Shown here in pieces: positions 8,224-17,177 of a stretch of 64,000 nucleotides of DNA (position 1 is the first letter of the stretch; each line of letters begins with the position of its first letter). The notes under the pieces were generated by a model that did no database searches, was not told the DNA's origin, and was given only the letters and a program-made list of their open reading frames with translations. The position numbers were made by a program, and so were the translations under genes. Where the stretch lies: assembly GCA_016795485.1 (NCBI GenBank), contig JAEUHM010000035.1, positions 20,582 to 84,581 on the forward strand, read 5' to 3'. This DNA is from Verrucomicrobiaceae bacterium. Its GTDB lineage: Bacteria; Verrucomicrobiota; Verrucomicrobiia; Verrucomicrobiales; Verrucomicrobiaceae.

Positions 8224-10989
8224 CTACGGCAGGAACAAAAACTCGTTCGAGTTGAACAACGCACGGCAAAGCACCGCGAGACCGTGCTGGCGGACTTCAG
8301 GTGCGGCATCTTGCAGTTCCTCCGTGCTCGGTGAGCGATTGAGCGCGAGCTGGTAGGCACGGCTGATTTGCTGCGCCACATCCGCGCCCGCTTCTTTCTG
8401 CACGCGAGCGGCGAAGGCGGCGGCAGTTTCGAGGGTGAAGCGGCTGTTGAAGAGATTCAGTGCCTGAATCGGCGTGGTGCTCGAACGACGCACCGCGGTG
8501 CTTTGACCGGCATCCGGGCAGTCAAACGCGCCAAACACAGCTTCGGGCTCGCGGCGGACTTTGTGCGCGTAAATCATGCGGCGTGTGTTTTCTGGTGTGA
8601 GTGTCTCAACAGGATCGAAACCGGTGAGACCGCCGCGTTTGTCGAAAAGATTGAAACCGCGTCCATGCATCTTCAGATCAAGCCGGCCGCTCACCGCGAG
8701 CATCGAGTCCCGGATGACCTCTGCATCGAGCCTGCGGCTGGGGAAGCGCCAGAGGAAGCGCGATTCGGAGTCGATGTAGAACGAACTTCCAAGTTCGTTC
8801 CCAGCAGATGAACGAGCTTGGAAGCTCGTTCTACGATACGTCTCCGACATCACGATCAGCTGGTGCATGTGCTTCACGCTCCAGCCGCTGCGGATGAACT
8901 CGGCAGCGAGCCAGTCGAGCAGCTCAGGATGCGTGGGCTTGATGCCCATGCGGCCGAAGTCGCTCGGGGTCTCGACCAAACCGGTGCCGAAGTGGCCCTG
9001 CCAGATGCGATTGACCATCACGCGGGCAGTGAGCGGATTCTTCGCGCTGGCGATCCAGTCGGCGAGTGCGATGCGGCGCTGCTGCTCCGGCGTTTCTTGG
9101 GTGAGCTTCAAATCACCGAGCGCACTCAGCACGGCGGGCACGACGGATTCCTTCGGCTGCTCGGGGTCGCCGCGATTCAGCACATGGATGTCGTCCGGCG
9201 TGCGGAAGGTGCCTGCGAAGACTTTCTGCGCGGCATCGAGATGCTGCAGTTCATCATCGAGAGGCCGTTTTTGATCAAGCAGGCGCTTTGCCTCGGCCAC
9301 TTCGTCCTGACGCAGGCCTTGCGTGGAAAAGGCAGGTTGCGTGCGATCGCGCGTGTCGAAGCGCTGACGGTCATCGGAGTCCGCCACGGTCTTCCAGGTG
9401 CCCGCCGCATCGCCCACCTCGATCACATAACTCGTGGCGAGCCGGTCTTTGAACTTCCCCTGACGATCACGGCTCCACACGATGCGGTCGATCTCATGCT
9501 CGGTGACAAACTCGACCATCACCCAGCCCTTCCCGACCTCGTTCGACATCCAACTGCGCGAGTTGCCGTATTGGCCGTCATTTACGAAGCGCTGCTCGTG
9601 ACGATCAGCGGAGACTTTTTCGCCGGAGACGGTCACTGCGGCATTCTGCGCGATGTTTTCGCCCTCGGTCGTGAAGACCTCGATCTCGTCGATGCAGGGC
9701 TCGAGGTTGTTCGTGTCGCGAATGGTGAAGCGCACGCGTTTCGCCTTCACCGGCATGAAACGATCGCGATTCTCCCGTGGATCGACCATCGGGCGCTTCA
9801 CGCCGGATTTCGCCATCGGCACAAAACGTGAGAGTTTCTTCTCGAGGTCGGCGAGCTGCGTTTTGACCTGCTTTAGCCGCTCACGAGCCGCGAGAGCCTC
9901 CGGCGTGCGCAGATCGCGATCTCCATACTCCACACCGGCCACGAAGGCCTGCATCGCGTAGTAGTCCTTCGCGCTGATGGGATCAAACTTGTGATCGTGG
10001 CAGCGTGCACAGCCGATGCTGAGCCCGAGAAAGGTCTGGCCGATGTTCACGACGATCTCATCAATCGAATCCTGCCGCGCGAGCCGCTTCGATGGCTCGT
10101 CCTTGCCGATCTGGCCCGGCAGCAACACCGACGCGGTGACGAGAAAGCCCGTGGCCGCGTCCTCGCCAAGCGCATCGCCCGCGATCTGCTCTTTGATGAA
10201 GCGATGATACGGCGTGTCGTTGTTGAAGGCGCGGATGACATAATCGCGATACGGCCAGGCATTCGGGCGCTCCGTGTTCACCTCAAAGCCATGCGTGTCC
10301 GCGAAGCGCACGACATCCAGCCAGTGCTGCGCCCAGCGCTCGCCGTAACGCGGAGAACAAAGGAGACGCTGCACGACGGCAGCATAGGCGTCGGACTTGT
10401 CAGACGAGTCGGACAGGTCTGACTGAAACGCCGCCACTTCCTCCGGCGTCGGCGGCAGCCCGGTGAGATCAAAGGTCACTCGGCGTAGCCACATGATTGG
10501 GTCGGCTGGTGGAGAGCGCTGAAGACCATTTTCGGTGAGTTTGGCATCGATGAAGGCATCAATCTCTTTGCCCTTTGCCCTTAGCTCTACGCTTTGGATC
10601 GGCTTGAACGCCCAGTGATCCCGTTTGTCCTCCAATTGAGCCTTGTCGATGCCATCAGGCCAGTGCGCGCCTTCGTTGATCCAGCGAGTGATCGTTTCGA
10701 TGGCGGCAGCAGGCAACGGACCCCTGGGTGGCATGCGCTCGTCGTCATCCGTTGAGGTTAAAAAATGGGCCAGCGGGCTTTGCGAGGCCTTTCCGGGCAC
10801 GATGTCCGGACGGTGATTGTCGCCGCCTTTGAAGGCCTCGGATTTGATGTCGAGACGCAGGCCAGACTTCTGCTTTTTGTCGCCGTGGCACTCGTAGCAG
10901 TGCGTTTCTAAAATTGGTCGCACCTCGCGCACGAAATCAACGGGCGCGGCGAGTAGCGGAGTCGCCAACAAGTAAGGAATGAATCTCAT
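8224..10989 (-). CDS. PSD1 and planctomycete cytochrome C domain protein
   Basis: A 921-residue secreted protein. Signal peptide MRFIPYLLATPLLAA, then the PSCyt1 domain with heme motif CYECHG (Cys31, Cys34, His35). The DUF1549 domain follows at about residues 130-370, containing WLDVVRFADTHGFE and a second CxxCH (GCARCHDHKFDP). Near 425-545 is an inserted F5/8-type-C-like (discoidin) module (DTNNLEPCIDEIEVFTTEG, NDGQYGNSRSWMS). The DUF1553 (PSD1) domain is C-terminal (ARVMVNRIWQGHFGTGLVE, FPSRRLDAEVIRDS). These proteins pair with DUF1501 proteins and are thought to take part in degrading complex substrates; the activity is not proven. About 20 residues near the middle of the PSD1 domain come from a palindromic repeat (8776-8834). 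Confidence 0.92.
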   Translation of the reverse strand: MRFIPYLLATPLLAAPVDFVREVRPILETHCYECHGDKKQKSGLRLDIKSEAFKGGDNHRPDIVPGKASQSPLAHFLTSTDDDERMPPRGPLPAAAIETITRWINEGAHWPDGIDKAQLEDKRDHWAFKPIQSVELRAKGKEIDAFIDAKLTENGLQRSPPADPIMWLRRVTFDLTGLPPTPEEVAAFQSDLSDSSDKSDAYAAVVQRLLCSPRYGERWAQHWLDVVRFADTHGFEVNTERPNAWPYRDYVIRAFNNDTPYHRFIKEQIAGDALGEDAATGFLVTASVLLPGQIGKDEPSKRLARQDSIDEIVVNIGQTFLGLSIGCARCHDHKFDPISAKDYYAMQAFVAGVEYGDRDLRTPEALAARERLKQVKTQLADLEKKLSRFVPMAKSGVKRPMVDPRENRDRFMPVKAKRVRFTIRDTNNLEPCIDEIEVFTTEGENIAQNAAVTVSGEKVSADRHEQRFVNDGQYGNSRSWMSNEVGKGWVMVEFVTEHEIDRIVWSRDRQGKFKDRLATSYVIEVGDAAGTWKTVADSDDRQRFDTRDRTQPAFSTQGLRQDEVAEAKRLLDQKRPLDDELQHLDAAQKVFAGTFRTPDDIHVLNRGDPEQPKESVVPAVLSALGDLKLTQETPEQQRRIALADWIASAKNPLTARVMVNRIWQGHFGTGLVETPSDFGRMGIKPTHPELLDWLAAEFIRSGWSVKHMHQLIVMSETYRRTSFQARSSAGNELGSSFYIDSESRFLWRFPSRRLDAEVIRDSMLAVSGRLDLKMHGRGFNLFDKRGGLTGFDPVETLTPENTRRMIYAHKVRREPEAVFGAFDCPDAGQSTAVRRSSTTPIQALNLFNSRFTLETAAAFAARVQKEAGADVAQQISRAYQLALNRSPSTEELQDAAPEVRQHGLAVLCRALFNSNEFLFLP
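8776..8834. repeat. double palindromic element inserted in frame within the PSD1 gene
   Basis: Two 22-bp palindromes flank a 9-bp spacer. The left one (8779-8800) has arms GAACGAACTT and AAGTTCGTTC around CC; the right one (8810-8831) has arms GAACGAGCTT and AAGCTCGTTC around GG. The left unit with its GTA prefix and the right unit with its TAC suffix are also inverted repeats of each other, differing at two positions. Those two changes keep each palindrome intact, which is compensatory change. The element adds about 20 codons (reading RSSAGNELGSS on the minus strand) without breaking the frame. It resembles REP/palindromic mobile repeats. Confidence 0.85.
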
Positions 10990-11092
10990 CGAGACGCGGT
11001 TGCACTACGTTGGCCACACTGAGAATGTTTTGACTGAGTTGATCTGCTGCTTGCAGTTGCTTCTTATGATGATGTGAAGAAAATGGAGTGAC

Positions 11093-11884
11093 ATGACCTT
11101 CCTGAAAAACGGATTTGGAATACTGCCATCGCCCATGAAGATGCTACTCGGCATCTCGATGGAAAATTGGCTGCGTTATGCTGTTGTGGCAGGAACGGCG
11201 TGGCTACTTGCCTATGTCATATTCAAAAAGCGCTGGTGGGCGAGAAAGATCATCCAACGGGACGCCTCGGCTCATGATGTGAGACGCGAACTAATGTGGT
11301 CGATCATCACCGCGCTGATTTACGGGGTGGTGGGTGTAGTCACGATCATGGTAGGCAAAGCCTACGGCTGGCAGATCTATCGGAAGATCGAAGCCTACGG
11401 TTGGCCATGGTTCTTTGTGAGCATCGGTATAGCGATCATTGTGCACGACACATGGTTTTACTGGACGCATCGACTGATCCACCACCCGAGTTTGTTCAAG
11501 CTTGTGCACCGAGTGCACCATGAGAGCAACAATCCCACTCCATGGGCTGCGTATGCCTTCTCACCACTCGAAGCCGTCGTGCAGGCGTGTATTTTTCCGC
11601 TTCTCGCATTCACGGTGCCGATGCATCCGCTAGCGTTCTTTTGTTTCATGGTCTGGCAGATCACTTTTAACGTGTTGGGACACACAGGTTACGAGTATTT
11701 TCCGCGGTGGCTGATGCGATCATGGATTGGAAAAATCGTGAACACTCCGACGAATCACGTTCAACATCACGAGCGGCTTCGAGGCAACTACGGGCTATAT
11801 TTCAATGTCTGGGATCGCCTAATGGGAACCAATCACCCAGACTATGAGACTAGGTTTGAGGAAGTTACGACTAGGAAAGGGTGA
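11093..11884 (+). CDS. sterol desaturase / fatty acid hydroxylase superfamily protein
   Basis: A 263-residue integral membrane di-iron enzyme. The three histidine clusters of the superfamily are visible: HDTWFYWTHRLIHH, HRVHHESN and NHVQHHERLRGNYG. Several hydrophobic helices precede and separate them (LRYAVVAGTAWLLAYVIF, LIYGVVGVVTIMVG, VQACIFPLLAFTV). Members hydroxylate or desaturate sterols, hopanoid-type lipids, carotenoids or fatty acyl chains, using iron and oxygen. The ATG at 11093 follows a good ribosome site (GGAG 6 bp upstream). No pathway partner is adjacent, so the lipid substrate is unknown; the lipid-related genes at 14.6-19.8 kb are nearby but not linked. Confidence 0.92.
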   Translation: MTFLKNGFGILPSPMKMLLGISMENWLRYAVVAGTAWLLAYVIFKKRWWARKIIQRDASAHDVRRELMWSIITALIYGVVGVVTIMVGKAYGWQIYRKIEAYGWPWFFVSIGIAIIVHDTWFYWTHRLIHHPSLFKLVHRVHHESNNPTPWAAYAFSPLEAVVQACIFPLLAFTVPMHPLAFFCFMVWQITFNVLGHTGYEYFPRWLMRSWIGKIVNTPTNHVQHHERLRGNYGLYFNVWDRLMGTNHPDYETRFEEVTTRKG

Positions 11885-11996
11885 GAAAACCAAGTTTTGC
11901 GGGAGAAGAAAGCTTGCCGCAGTAGGGCATACCCGCTGAAATATCGAGTTCCCGGTGTTCGATAATCTCTTTCATTCACGCACACCTTCAACCTTC

Positions 11997-13295
11997 ATGG
12001 ATACCCGTAATCTCCTCACCCGCCGCCACTTCGTTCGCACAGGTAGTCTGCTAGCTCCCGCAATCATCACCGCTGCAACTACAGCGCGGGCACAACAGAA
12101 AGCGGACTCACTGGAGACGATCAAAATCGGTCTGATTGGATGCGGTGGTCGAGGGTCTGGCGCTGCCAACCAGGCACTGAGCGCGTATGACAAGAACAGT
12201 AAGCTAGTGGCGATCGCCGACGTGCAAGACACGCAGATTGAGAAGTCGCTTGCCAACCTCCAGAAAATCCATGGTGATCGCGTGGATGTGCCACAGGAGC
12301 ATCGCTTTACCGGCCTAGATGGATTCAAAAAAGTGCTAGCGATGGATGTGGATGTGGTGGTGTTAGCTACACCTCCAGGTTTCCGTCCGATGCACCTCAC
12401 CGCTGCGGTAGAAGCCGGAAAACACATCTTCTGTGAGAAACCCATGGCAGTGGACCCCGCCGGATACCGAGTGGCAATGGAGGCCGTAGCGAAAGCTAAG
12501 CAGAAGAAGCTCAATATCGTAGCTGGTTTCTGCTGGCGCTACGATCTCGCCCGCCAAGAAGCTTTCAAGCGCCTCCATGGCGGTGAAGTAGGTGATGTCA
12601 TAGCGAGCACGCACACCTATCACACTGGTCCAGTGAAGCCGATGCCAAAAGCAGATACCCGCCCGGCAGGAATGGCCGATGTGGAGTGGCAGATCCGCAA
12701 TTGGTACAACTTTTCATGGCTCTGCGGTGATGGGCTGGTGGAGCAAGCGGTGCACAGTGTGGACAAGCTCTGCTGGGCAATGAAAGACATGCCGCCAATC
12801 GCCGCAGTAGGTGTGGGTGGACGGCAGATACCTGCTGAAGGTGGCAACATCTTTGACCACTTCAGCATCGCTTACGAGTTTCCTGGCAATGTGATCTGTC
12901 ACATGGCCAGCAGGCAGATTACAGGGTGCCATGGTGAGACAATCGACATCGTAGCCGGTACAAAAGGTAAGCTCTTGATTGGCAAGGGCGGAGCCGAGGC
13001 ATTGCTTGAAGGCACGAAGCGCTGGCGCTGGCGCGGTGAAAAGAAGGACATGTATCAAGTGGAGCACGATGTGCTCTTTGAAGCCGTGCGAAATGGCGGC
13101 TACGTGAACGATGGAGATCGCATGATGAACAGCACGATGGTTGCCATCCTTGGCCGCACAGCAGCCTATACTGGTAAGCGTGTGACTTGGGAAGATCTGA
13201 TAAAAGCACCTGACGACCTCGCTCCTGAAGAAACACTGAAGTGGGGTGATAGCTTCACACCCACTCCGCTGCCAATGCCAGGCGTGAAAGCTTGA
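11997..13295 (+). CDS. Gfo/Idh/MocA family oxidoreductase with twin-arginine leader
   Basis: A 432-residue NAD(P)-dependent dehydrogenase. The leader TRRHFVRTGSLLAPAIITAA is a Tat-type signal, so export folded with cofactor is likely. The Rossmann motif IGLIGCGGRGSGAANQ follows, and the family EKP motif is present in HIFCEKPMAVDP. The C-terminal substrate domain contains GDGLVEQAVHSVDKLCWA. Start is the ATG at 11997, directly before the Tat motif. Members oxidise or epimerise sugars, inositols and related polyols; some Tat-exported ones act on glycans. Next to a sulfatase 23 bp downstream, a role in sulfated glycan catabolism is plausible but inferred. Confidence 0.9.
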   Translation: MDTRNLLTRRHFVRTGSLLAPAIITAATTARAQQKADSLETIKIGLIGCGGRGSGAANQALSAYDKNSKLVAIADVQDTQIEKSLANLQKIHGDRVDVPQEHRFTGLDGFKKVLAMDVDVVVLATPPGFRPMHLTAAVEAGKHIFCEKPMAVDPAGYRVAMEAVAKAKQKKLNIVAGFCWRYDLARQEAFKRLHGGEVGDVIASTHTYHTGPVKPMPKADTRPAGMADVEWQIRNWYNFSWLCGDGLVEQAVHSVDKLCWAMKDMPPIAAVGVGGRQIPAEGGNIFDHFSIAYEFPGNVICHMASRQITGCHGETIDIVAGTKGKLLIGKGGAEALLEGTKRWRWRGEKKDMYQVEHDVLFEAVRNGGYVNDGDRMMNSTMVAILGRTAAYTGKRVTWEDLIKAPDDLAPEETLKWGDSFTPTPLPMPGVKA

Positions 13296-13318
13296 CGTTT
13301 CTATATCGTCTTGGGTAG

Positions 13319-14623
13319 ATGCCCTTGCGTTTCATAGCCGTCCTGACTTTTGTCATCTGCACTGCCTTCTCGGCAGAAGTTCCTCCCAATATTGTGATGA
13401 TCATCTCTGATGATCATCATTGGGCTGACTATAGTTTTGCAGGGCATCCACACGTCAAGACGCCGAATCTCGACAAACTCGCATCAGAGTCCCTAACGTT
13501 CACTCGCGGGTATGTGCCGAGTTCACTCTGTTGCCCATCCCTTGCAACGATCATCACCGGGCTGTATCCCCATCAACACAAGGTCGTTTCAAATGATCCG
13601 CCTGAACCTGCGGGAGCCGCAAAAGGAAAAGGAAAGGCAAAAGGAAAGCGCGGTCCCAATAACGAAGCGTTTCAGAAAGGGCGCGAACGGCAGTCCGAGC
13701 ATCTTCGGAATGCTGGCACGCTGCCAATGATGCTCTCGAAGCTCGGCTACATGTCACTGCAAACGGGAAAATGGTGGCAGGGACATTTCAGCAAGGGCGG
13801 CTTTACTCATGGGATGACACAAGGTCAGCGCCACGGCGATCAAGGACTCGATATCGGACGCAAGACAATGCAGCCCATATATGACTTCATCGGTGAGGCA
13901 CAAACAGCGAAAAAGCCTTTTATGGTTTGGTATGCGCCGATGATGCCGCACGATCCGCACACGCCTCCAGATGCGATTTTGGAAAAGTATAAGAGTCTAA
14001 CCACTTCCCTGCCCGTGGCCAAATATTGGGCGATGGTGGATTGGTTTGATCAGACTTGCGGTGAGTTGTTGAAGCACATCGACGACAAAGGACTGCGTGA
14101 CAACACCATCGTGGTTTATGTTACTGATAACGGATGGATCACTGACCCAGTAAAGGGCAAATACGCACCAAAGTCGAAACAGAGCCAGTACGACGGCGGA
14201 GTGCGCACCCCCATCATGATCCGCTGGCCAGGCAAAGCAAAGCCACAAATCATCGCGACCCCGATCTCATCCATCGACATTGCACCCACCCTACTGAAGG
14301 CCGCAGGCGGAACACCAACGGTGGCCATGCAGGGCATCAATCTGCTGGATGATGCGGCAGTGAGCAGCAGGAACCACATTTTTGGCGAATGCTTTGTTCA
14401 TTCGGCGATTGATTTGGACAATCCTACACCCAACCTCCGATGGAGGTATGTGGTGGAGGGCAATCACAAGCTAATCCTCCCCTGGAAGGCTAATCAGCCA
14501 AACGATGTGGTTGAACTTTATGACCTGAAGTCCGATCCGACCGAAACGCTGAACCTTGCGGAGAAGAAGGCAGACAAAGTCGCCGAACTCACAAAGGTCA
14601 TAGACGCTTGGTGGACGCCGTAG
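13319..14623 (+). CDS. sulfatase-family hydrolase with atypical formylglycine motif
   Basis: A 434-residue secreted member of the sulfatase family (leader MPLRFIAVLTFVICTAFSA). Metal-site residues are seen in IVMIISDDHHW and in VYVTDNGWITDP; QYDGGVRTPIMIRWPGK is the usual substrate-side loop. The activation motif reads CCPSLATIITGLYP: Cys71-Cys72-Pro-Ser-Leu75, with Leu where the C-x-P-x-R consensus has Arg. Conversion of Cys71 to formylglycine is therefore uncertain. A Lys/Gly/Ala-rich insertion (about residues 99-112) follows the motif. It is the second gene after the Gfo/Idh/MocA oxidoreductase. It could be an active sulfatase of a divergent subgroup or a non-sulfatase hydrolase. Confidence 0.85.
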   Translation: MPLRFIAVLTFVICTAFSAEVPPNIVMIISDDHHWADYSFAGHPHVKTPNLDKLASESLTFTRGYVPSSLCCPSLATIITGLYPHQHKVVSNDPPEPAGAAKGKGKAKGKRGPNNEAFQKGRERQSEHLRNAGTLPMMLSKLGYMSLQTGKWWQGHFSKGGFTHGMTQGQRHGDQGLDIGRKTMQPIYDFIGEAQTAKKPFMVWYAPMMPHDPHTPPDAILEKYKSLTTSLPVAKYWAMVDWFDQTCGELLKHIDDKGLRDNTIVVYVTDNGWITDPVKGKYAPKSKQSQYDGGVRTPIMIRWPGKAKPQIIATPISSIDIAPTLLKAAGGTPTVAMQGINLLDDAAVSSRNHIFGECFVHSAIDLDNPTPNLRWRYVVEGNHKLILPWKANQPNDVVELYDLKSDPTETLNLAEKKADKVAELTKVIDAWWTP

Positions 14624-14644
14624 CCTTGTGGATGGTCTGTAGCG

Positions 14645-16186
14645 TCACGCCGTAGTCGGCCTGGTGGCCGTGAATCCATCCCAAAACGTCCGCCACTCGG
14701 CTTTCCACCAGACTTTGATTCCACGCCAGAGGAACTTGACTGCGGCGCTATCTGGAGACATCGCCTGTGGGAAAGTGAAGTCATTCTTTGTGTTTGCGAC
14801 CCCGTAGGTTCCAAGTGCAAGGCGCTTTTCCGCAAGACGATGAAGGCGTTCGTTATAGAAGCGCATGAACTTGGCAAACCTTCTGCCGTGAGGCCCATCG
14901 TAGGGGAACAAGCGAAACTCCTTTTCTAAATCGCCGTAGACTAGCCTGACAGGTCCGATGAAGTAGCTGGCCAAATCTAGAAGAAAAGCGGCGCGCATGA
15001 GTTCCGCGTCTCCGAGGTAAATGTATTTTCCTTTATAGAGAGCCTCAAACCAGTAGCGATAGCTCCGCGCATAGGCATCGCGAATGTATTCAAGGCGAGA
15101 CTTCGTGCACTCGCCGCGATATCCAGCCAGGATGGTATCTACTGTGGCATAAACGGAATGCCCGCAGTAGTCCAGGCCTTGGCTGTAGAGAGGATCAATA
15201 AAACCCGCCGCATCTCCCACGCACATCCAGCGATTTCCAGCGGCCTCAGTGGTATAATAGGCCAGCCCTTTGTAATAATAGAAGTCGCCCTCCACCGCCT
15301 CCGCATGCTCAAACATGAGCTTTCCGACCGGGTGTGAGAGCAAATGAGCCCTTAGTCGTTCCTGCAAGCTATTGCCAGGAGGCAAATCATACAATGTCCG
15401 ATCCCAGACAATCCCAGCGCTAAAGTCACCTCCGGGCAAAGGAATCAGCCAACACCACCATCCTTTGCCCATGAGGTGATTGGTTGCTGGGCCGCGTGAA
15501 GCTTTTACTTGTCTAAGACGCGGGTGCTTCATCCGACTCTCGTAGCTGTCCACATCATTCACATTACGGAATCGGCACCACATTGACGATGTGGGATGCT
15601 CCTCACCAAGAGGCTGATATTTTCCAAGGCGTTTTGACAGCAGTGCGGCTTTCCCGCTAGCGTCGATCAGCCAACGCGAAGTCACGGTGCGTGATCTGCC
15701 TCCACTGGTGAAAGTGACGCTGTGCAAGCCATCGCCCTCCGCCACTTGGATGTCTTGGACAACGCCAGGACGGACCACTTCAGCACCACCAGCCCCTGCC
15801 ATCTTGAGAATCTCTTCATCCAAAAGCGATCGATCAATTTGATAGGTCGGAAGCCGACTTTGGAAGCGCGGCCCTATCTCGGTGCACTCATCCACCGGGG
15901 TGTCCGAACCATTGCAGAACCACATACGCAACCCGTGCTTGTGATAGTGATTGGCGCTCATGTACGCGCCCATGTGCAGAACACGAGTCAGGAAGCAACC
16001 CGCCACCTCTGAGGTGCTCTCCCCCACCTTCCGGTCAAATGACTCAAGCTTTTCAATGACTAGCACTCGTGTCTCCGGTCGCTGGCGCTTGAGGAGCAAG
16101 GCGGTTGAGGCTCCACTAAACGAGCCACCCATGATTACGACATCGTAATCTGGCACTGCTGATGACCTGTTCTCTTCACTGCTCAT
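14645..16186 (-). CDS. FAD-dependent oxidoreductase, tryptophan-halogenase-like
   Basis: A 513-residue flavoprotein. Dinucleotide-binding motif DVVIMGGSFSGASTALLLKR lies at residues 15-34, GEST (55-58) matches the second flavin motif of halogenase-type enzymes, and WCWLIP near residue 243 matches the W-x-W-x-I-P signature of flavin-dependent halogenases. The third flavin motif is CVGDAAGFIDPLYSQGLD. The catalytic Lys of true halogenases cannot be confirmed by eye. Homologues occur in aryl-polyene and flexirubin-type lipid pigment clusters as well as geranylgeranyl-reductase-like enzymes. ATG at 16186 gives the flavin motif at the expected distance. Divergent from the acyltransferase gene 61 bp away. 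Confidence 0.85.
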   Translation of the reverse strand: MSSEENRSSAVPDYDVVIMGGSFSGASTALLLKRQRPETRVLVIEKLESFDRKVGESTSEVAGCFLTRVLHMGAYMSANHYHKHGLRMWFCNGSDTPVDECTEIGPRFQSRLPTYQIDRSLLDEEILKMAGAGGAEVVRPGVVQDIQVAEGDGLHSVTFTSGGRSRTVTSRWLIDASGKAALLSKRLGKYQPLGEEHPTSSMWCRFRNVNDVDSYESRMKHPRLRQVKASRGPATNHLMGKGWWCWLIPLPGGDFSAGIVWDRTLYDLPPGNSLQERLRAHLLSHPVGKLMFEHAEAVEGDFYYYKGLAYYTTEAAGNRWMCVGDAAGFIDPLYSQGLDYCGHSVYATVDTILAGYRGECTKSRLEYIRDAYARSYRYWFEALYKGKYIYLGDAELMRAAFLLDLASYFIGPVRLVYGDLEKEFRLFPYDGPHGRRFAKFMRFYNERLHRLAEKRLALGTYGVANTKNDFTFPQAMSPDSAAVKFLWRGIKVWWKAEWRTFWDGFTATRPTTA

Positions 16187-16247
16187 GCTTTGACGAAAGT
16201 CCCTTTTCACGCCAAGAATCAACCCGACCTCATGGCCGGGACCATCC

Positions 16248-17177
16248 ATGACTTCCCCAACATCATCCGCACAGAGCCGCACCGCGCAAGCTCCGCGTCC
16301 ATACGCAGGTGCTTTGCATGGTGCAGGCTGGACGCGGCTCATGCTGTGGATCATGCGGACCTTTCCGGTTTGGTTTTGTGAGTTTCTCTGTCTCCCCGGA
16401 AGCCTTCTCTTTTATTTGGTGGCTAAGGACCAGAGACGAGCCATCCAGCACAATTTGATGGCGCTCAGTCCTGATCTGGATTCCTGGACAGCCCAGTGGC
16501 GGGGCAGTCAGGTGTTTTATCAGTTTGCTCTTGTGTATCTAGACCGTCTTTACCACATGCACTTCAGCAGAGAAGTCACCTGGGACTTGCCTGAGATGGA
16601 GCTACTAGAAAAGCTCCGGAATGAGCAATGCGGTGTGCTGATCTTTACCGCGCATTCAGGCAACTACGACATTGGGGCGTCGCTCTTCGCTTCCAAACTG
16701 AAGCGCCCCGTGCACATCGTCCGCGTGCCAGAGCGCTCTGCCGAGCTTCAGAACATCCGAGAGGCCGAACTTTGCCAGGACGGCAATCTGCGTGTCCACT
16801 ACAACACTGGCTCCGATGCACACCTCGGGCTAGAGTTGTGCAAACTGATCAAGAGCGGCGAGTTTGTCGCCGTGCAAGGCGACCGCGTGGTTATGGAAGT
16901 ATCGCCGCTGCCAAAACAGCATGGAAGTGTTCGCTTCAGGCTACCAAAAGGCCCACTTGTACTCGCCGAAGTTACACGTTGTCCCTGCTATCCCATTTTT
17001 CTAACCCGCAGTGGTTTTCTGCGTTATCGCATCGACGTTTCACCCCCATTCTTAGGCCAAGGAGAAGCGCTAAAGGCAGATCAAATTGCCAAGCGATGGT
17101 TGGATATTCTGATGCCGTTCGTTGCCAACCACTTTGAGCAATGGTTTGTGTTTGAGCCCCTGATTGACCTCGTATGA
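16248..17177 (+). CDS. LpxL/HtrB-like lysophospholipid acyltransferase family protein
   Basis: A 309-residue membrane-associated acyltransferase. The catalytic H-x4-D is in TAHSGNYDIG at about residue 135 (Asp in the usual Asp/Glu place), and VQGDRV further on matches the second conserved block of LpxL-type enzymes. One N-terminal hydrophobic segment (LMLWIMRTFPVWFCEFLCLPGSLLF, residues about 31-55) anchors it. Such enzymes add secondary acyl chains to lipid A; divergent ones acylate lipid pigments or ornithine lipids. It overlaps the deacetylase gene by ATGA and faces the halogenase-like gene, which suggests one lipid- or glycolipid-modifying unit. Confidence 0.85.
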   Translation: MTSPTSSAQSRTAQAPRPYAGALHGAGWTRLMLWIMRTFPVWFCEFLCLPGSLLFYLVAKDQRRAIQHNLMALSPDLDSWTAQWRGSQVFYQFALVYLDRLYHMHFSREVTWDLPEMELLEKLRNEQCGVLIFTAHSGNYDIGASLFASKLKRPVHIVRVPERSAELQNIREAELCQDGNLRVHYNTGSDAHLGLELCKLIKSGEFVAVQGDRVVMEVSPLPKQHGSVRFRLPKGPLVLAEVTRCPCYPIFLTRSGFLRYRIDVSPPFLGQGEALKADQIAKRWLDILMPFVANHFEQWFVFEPLIDLV

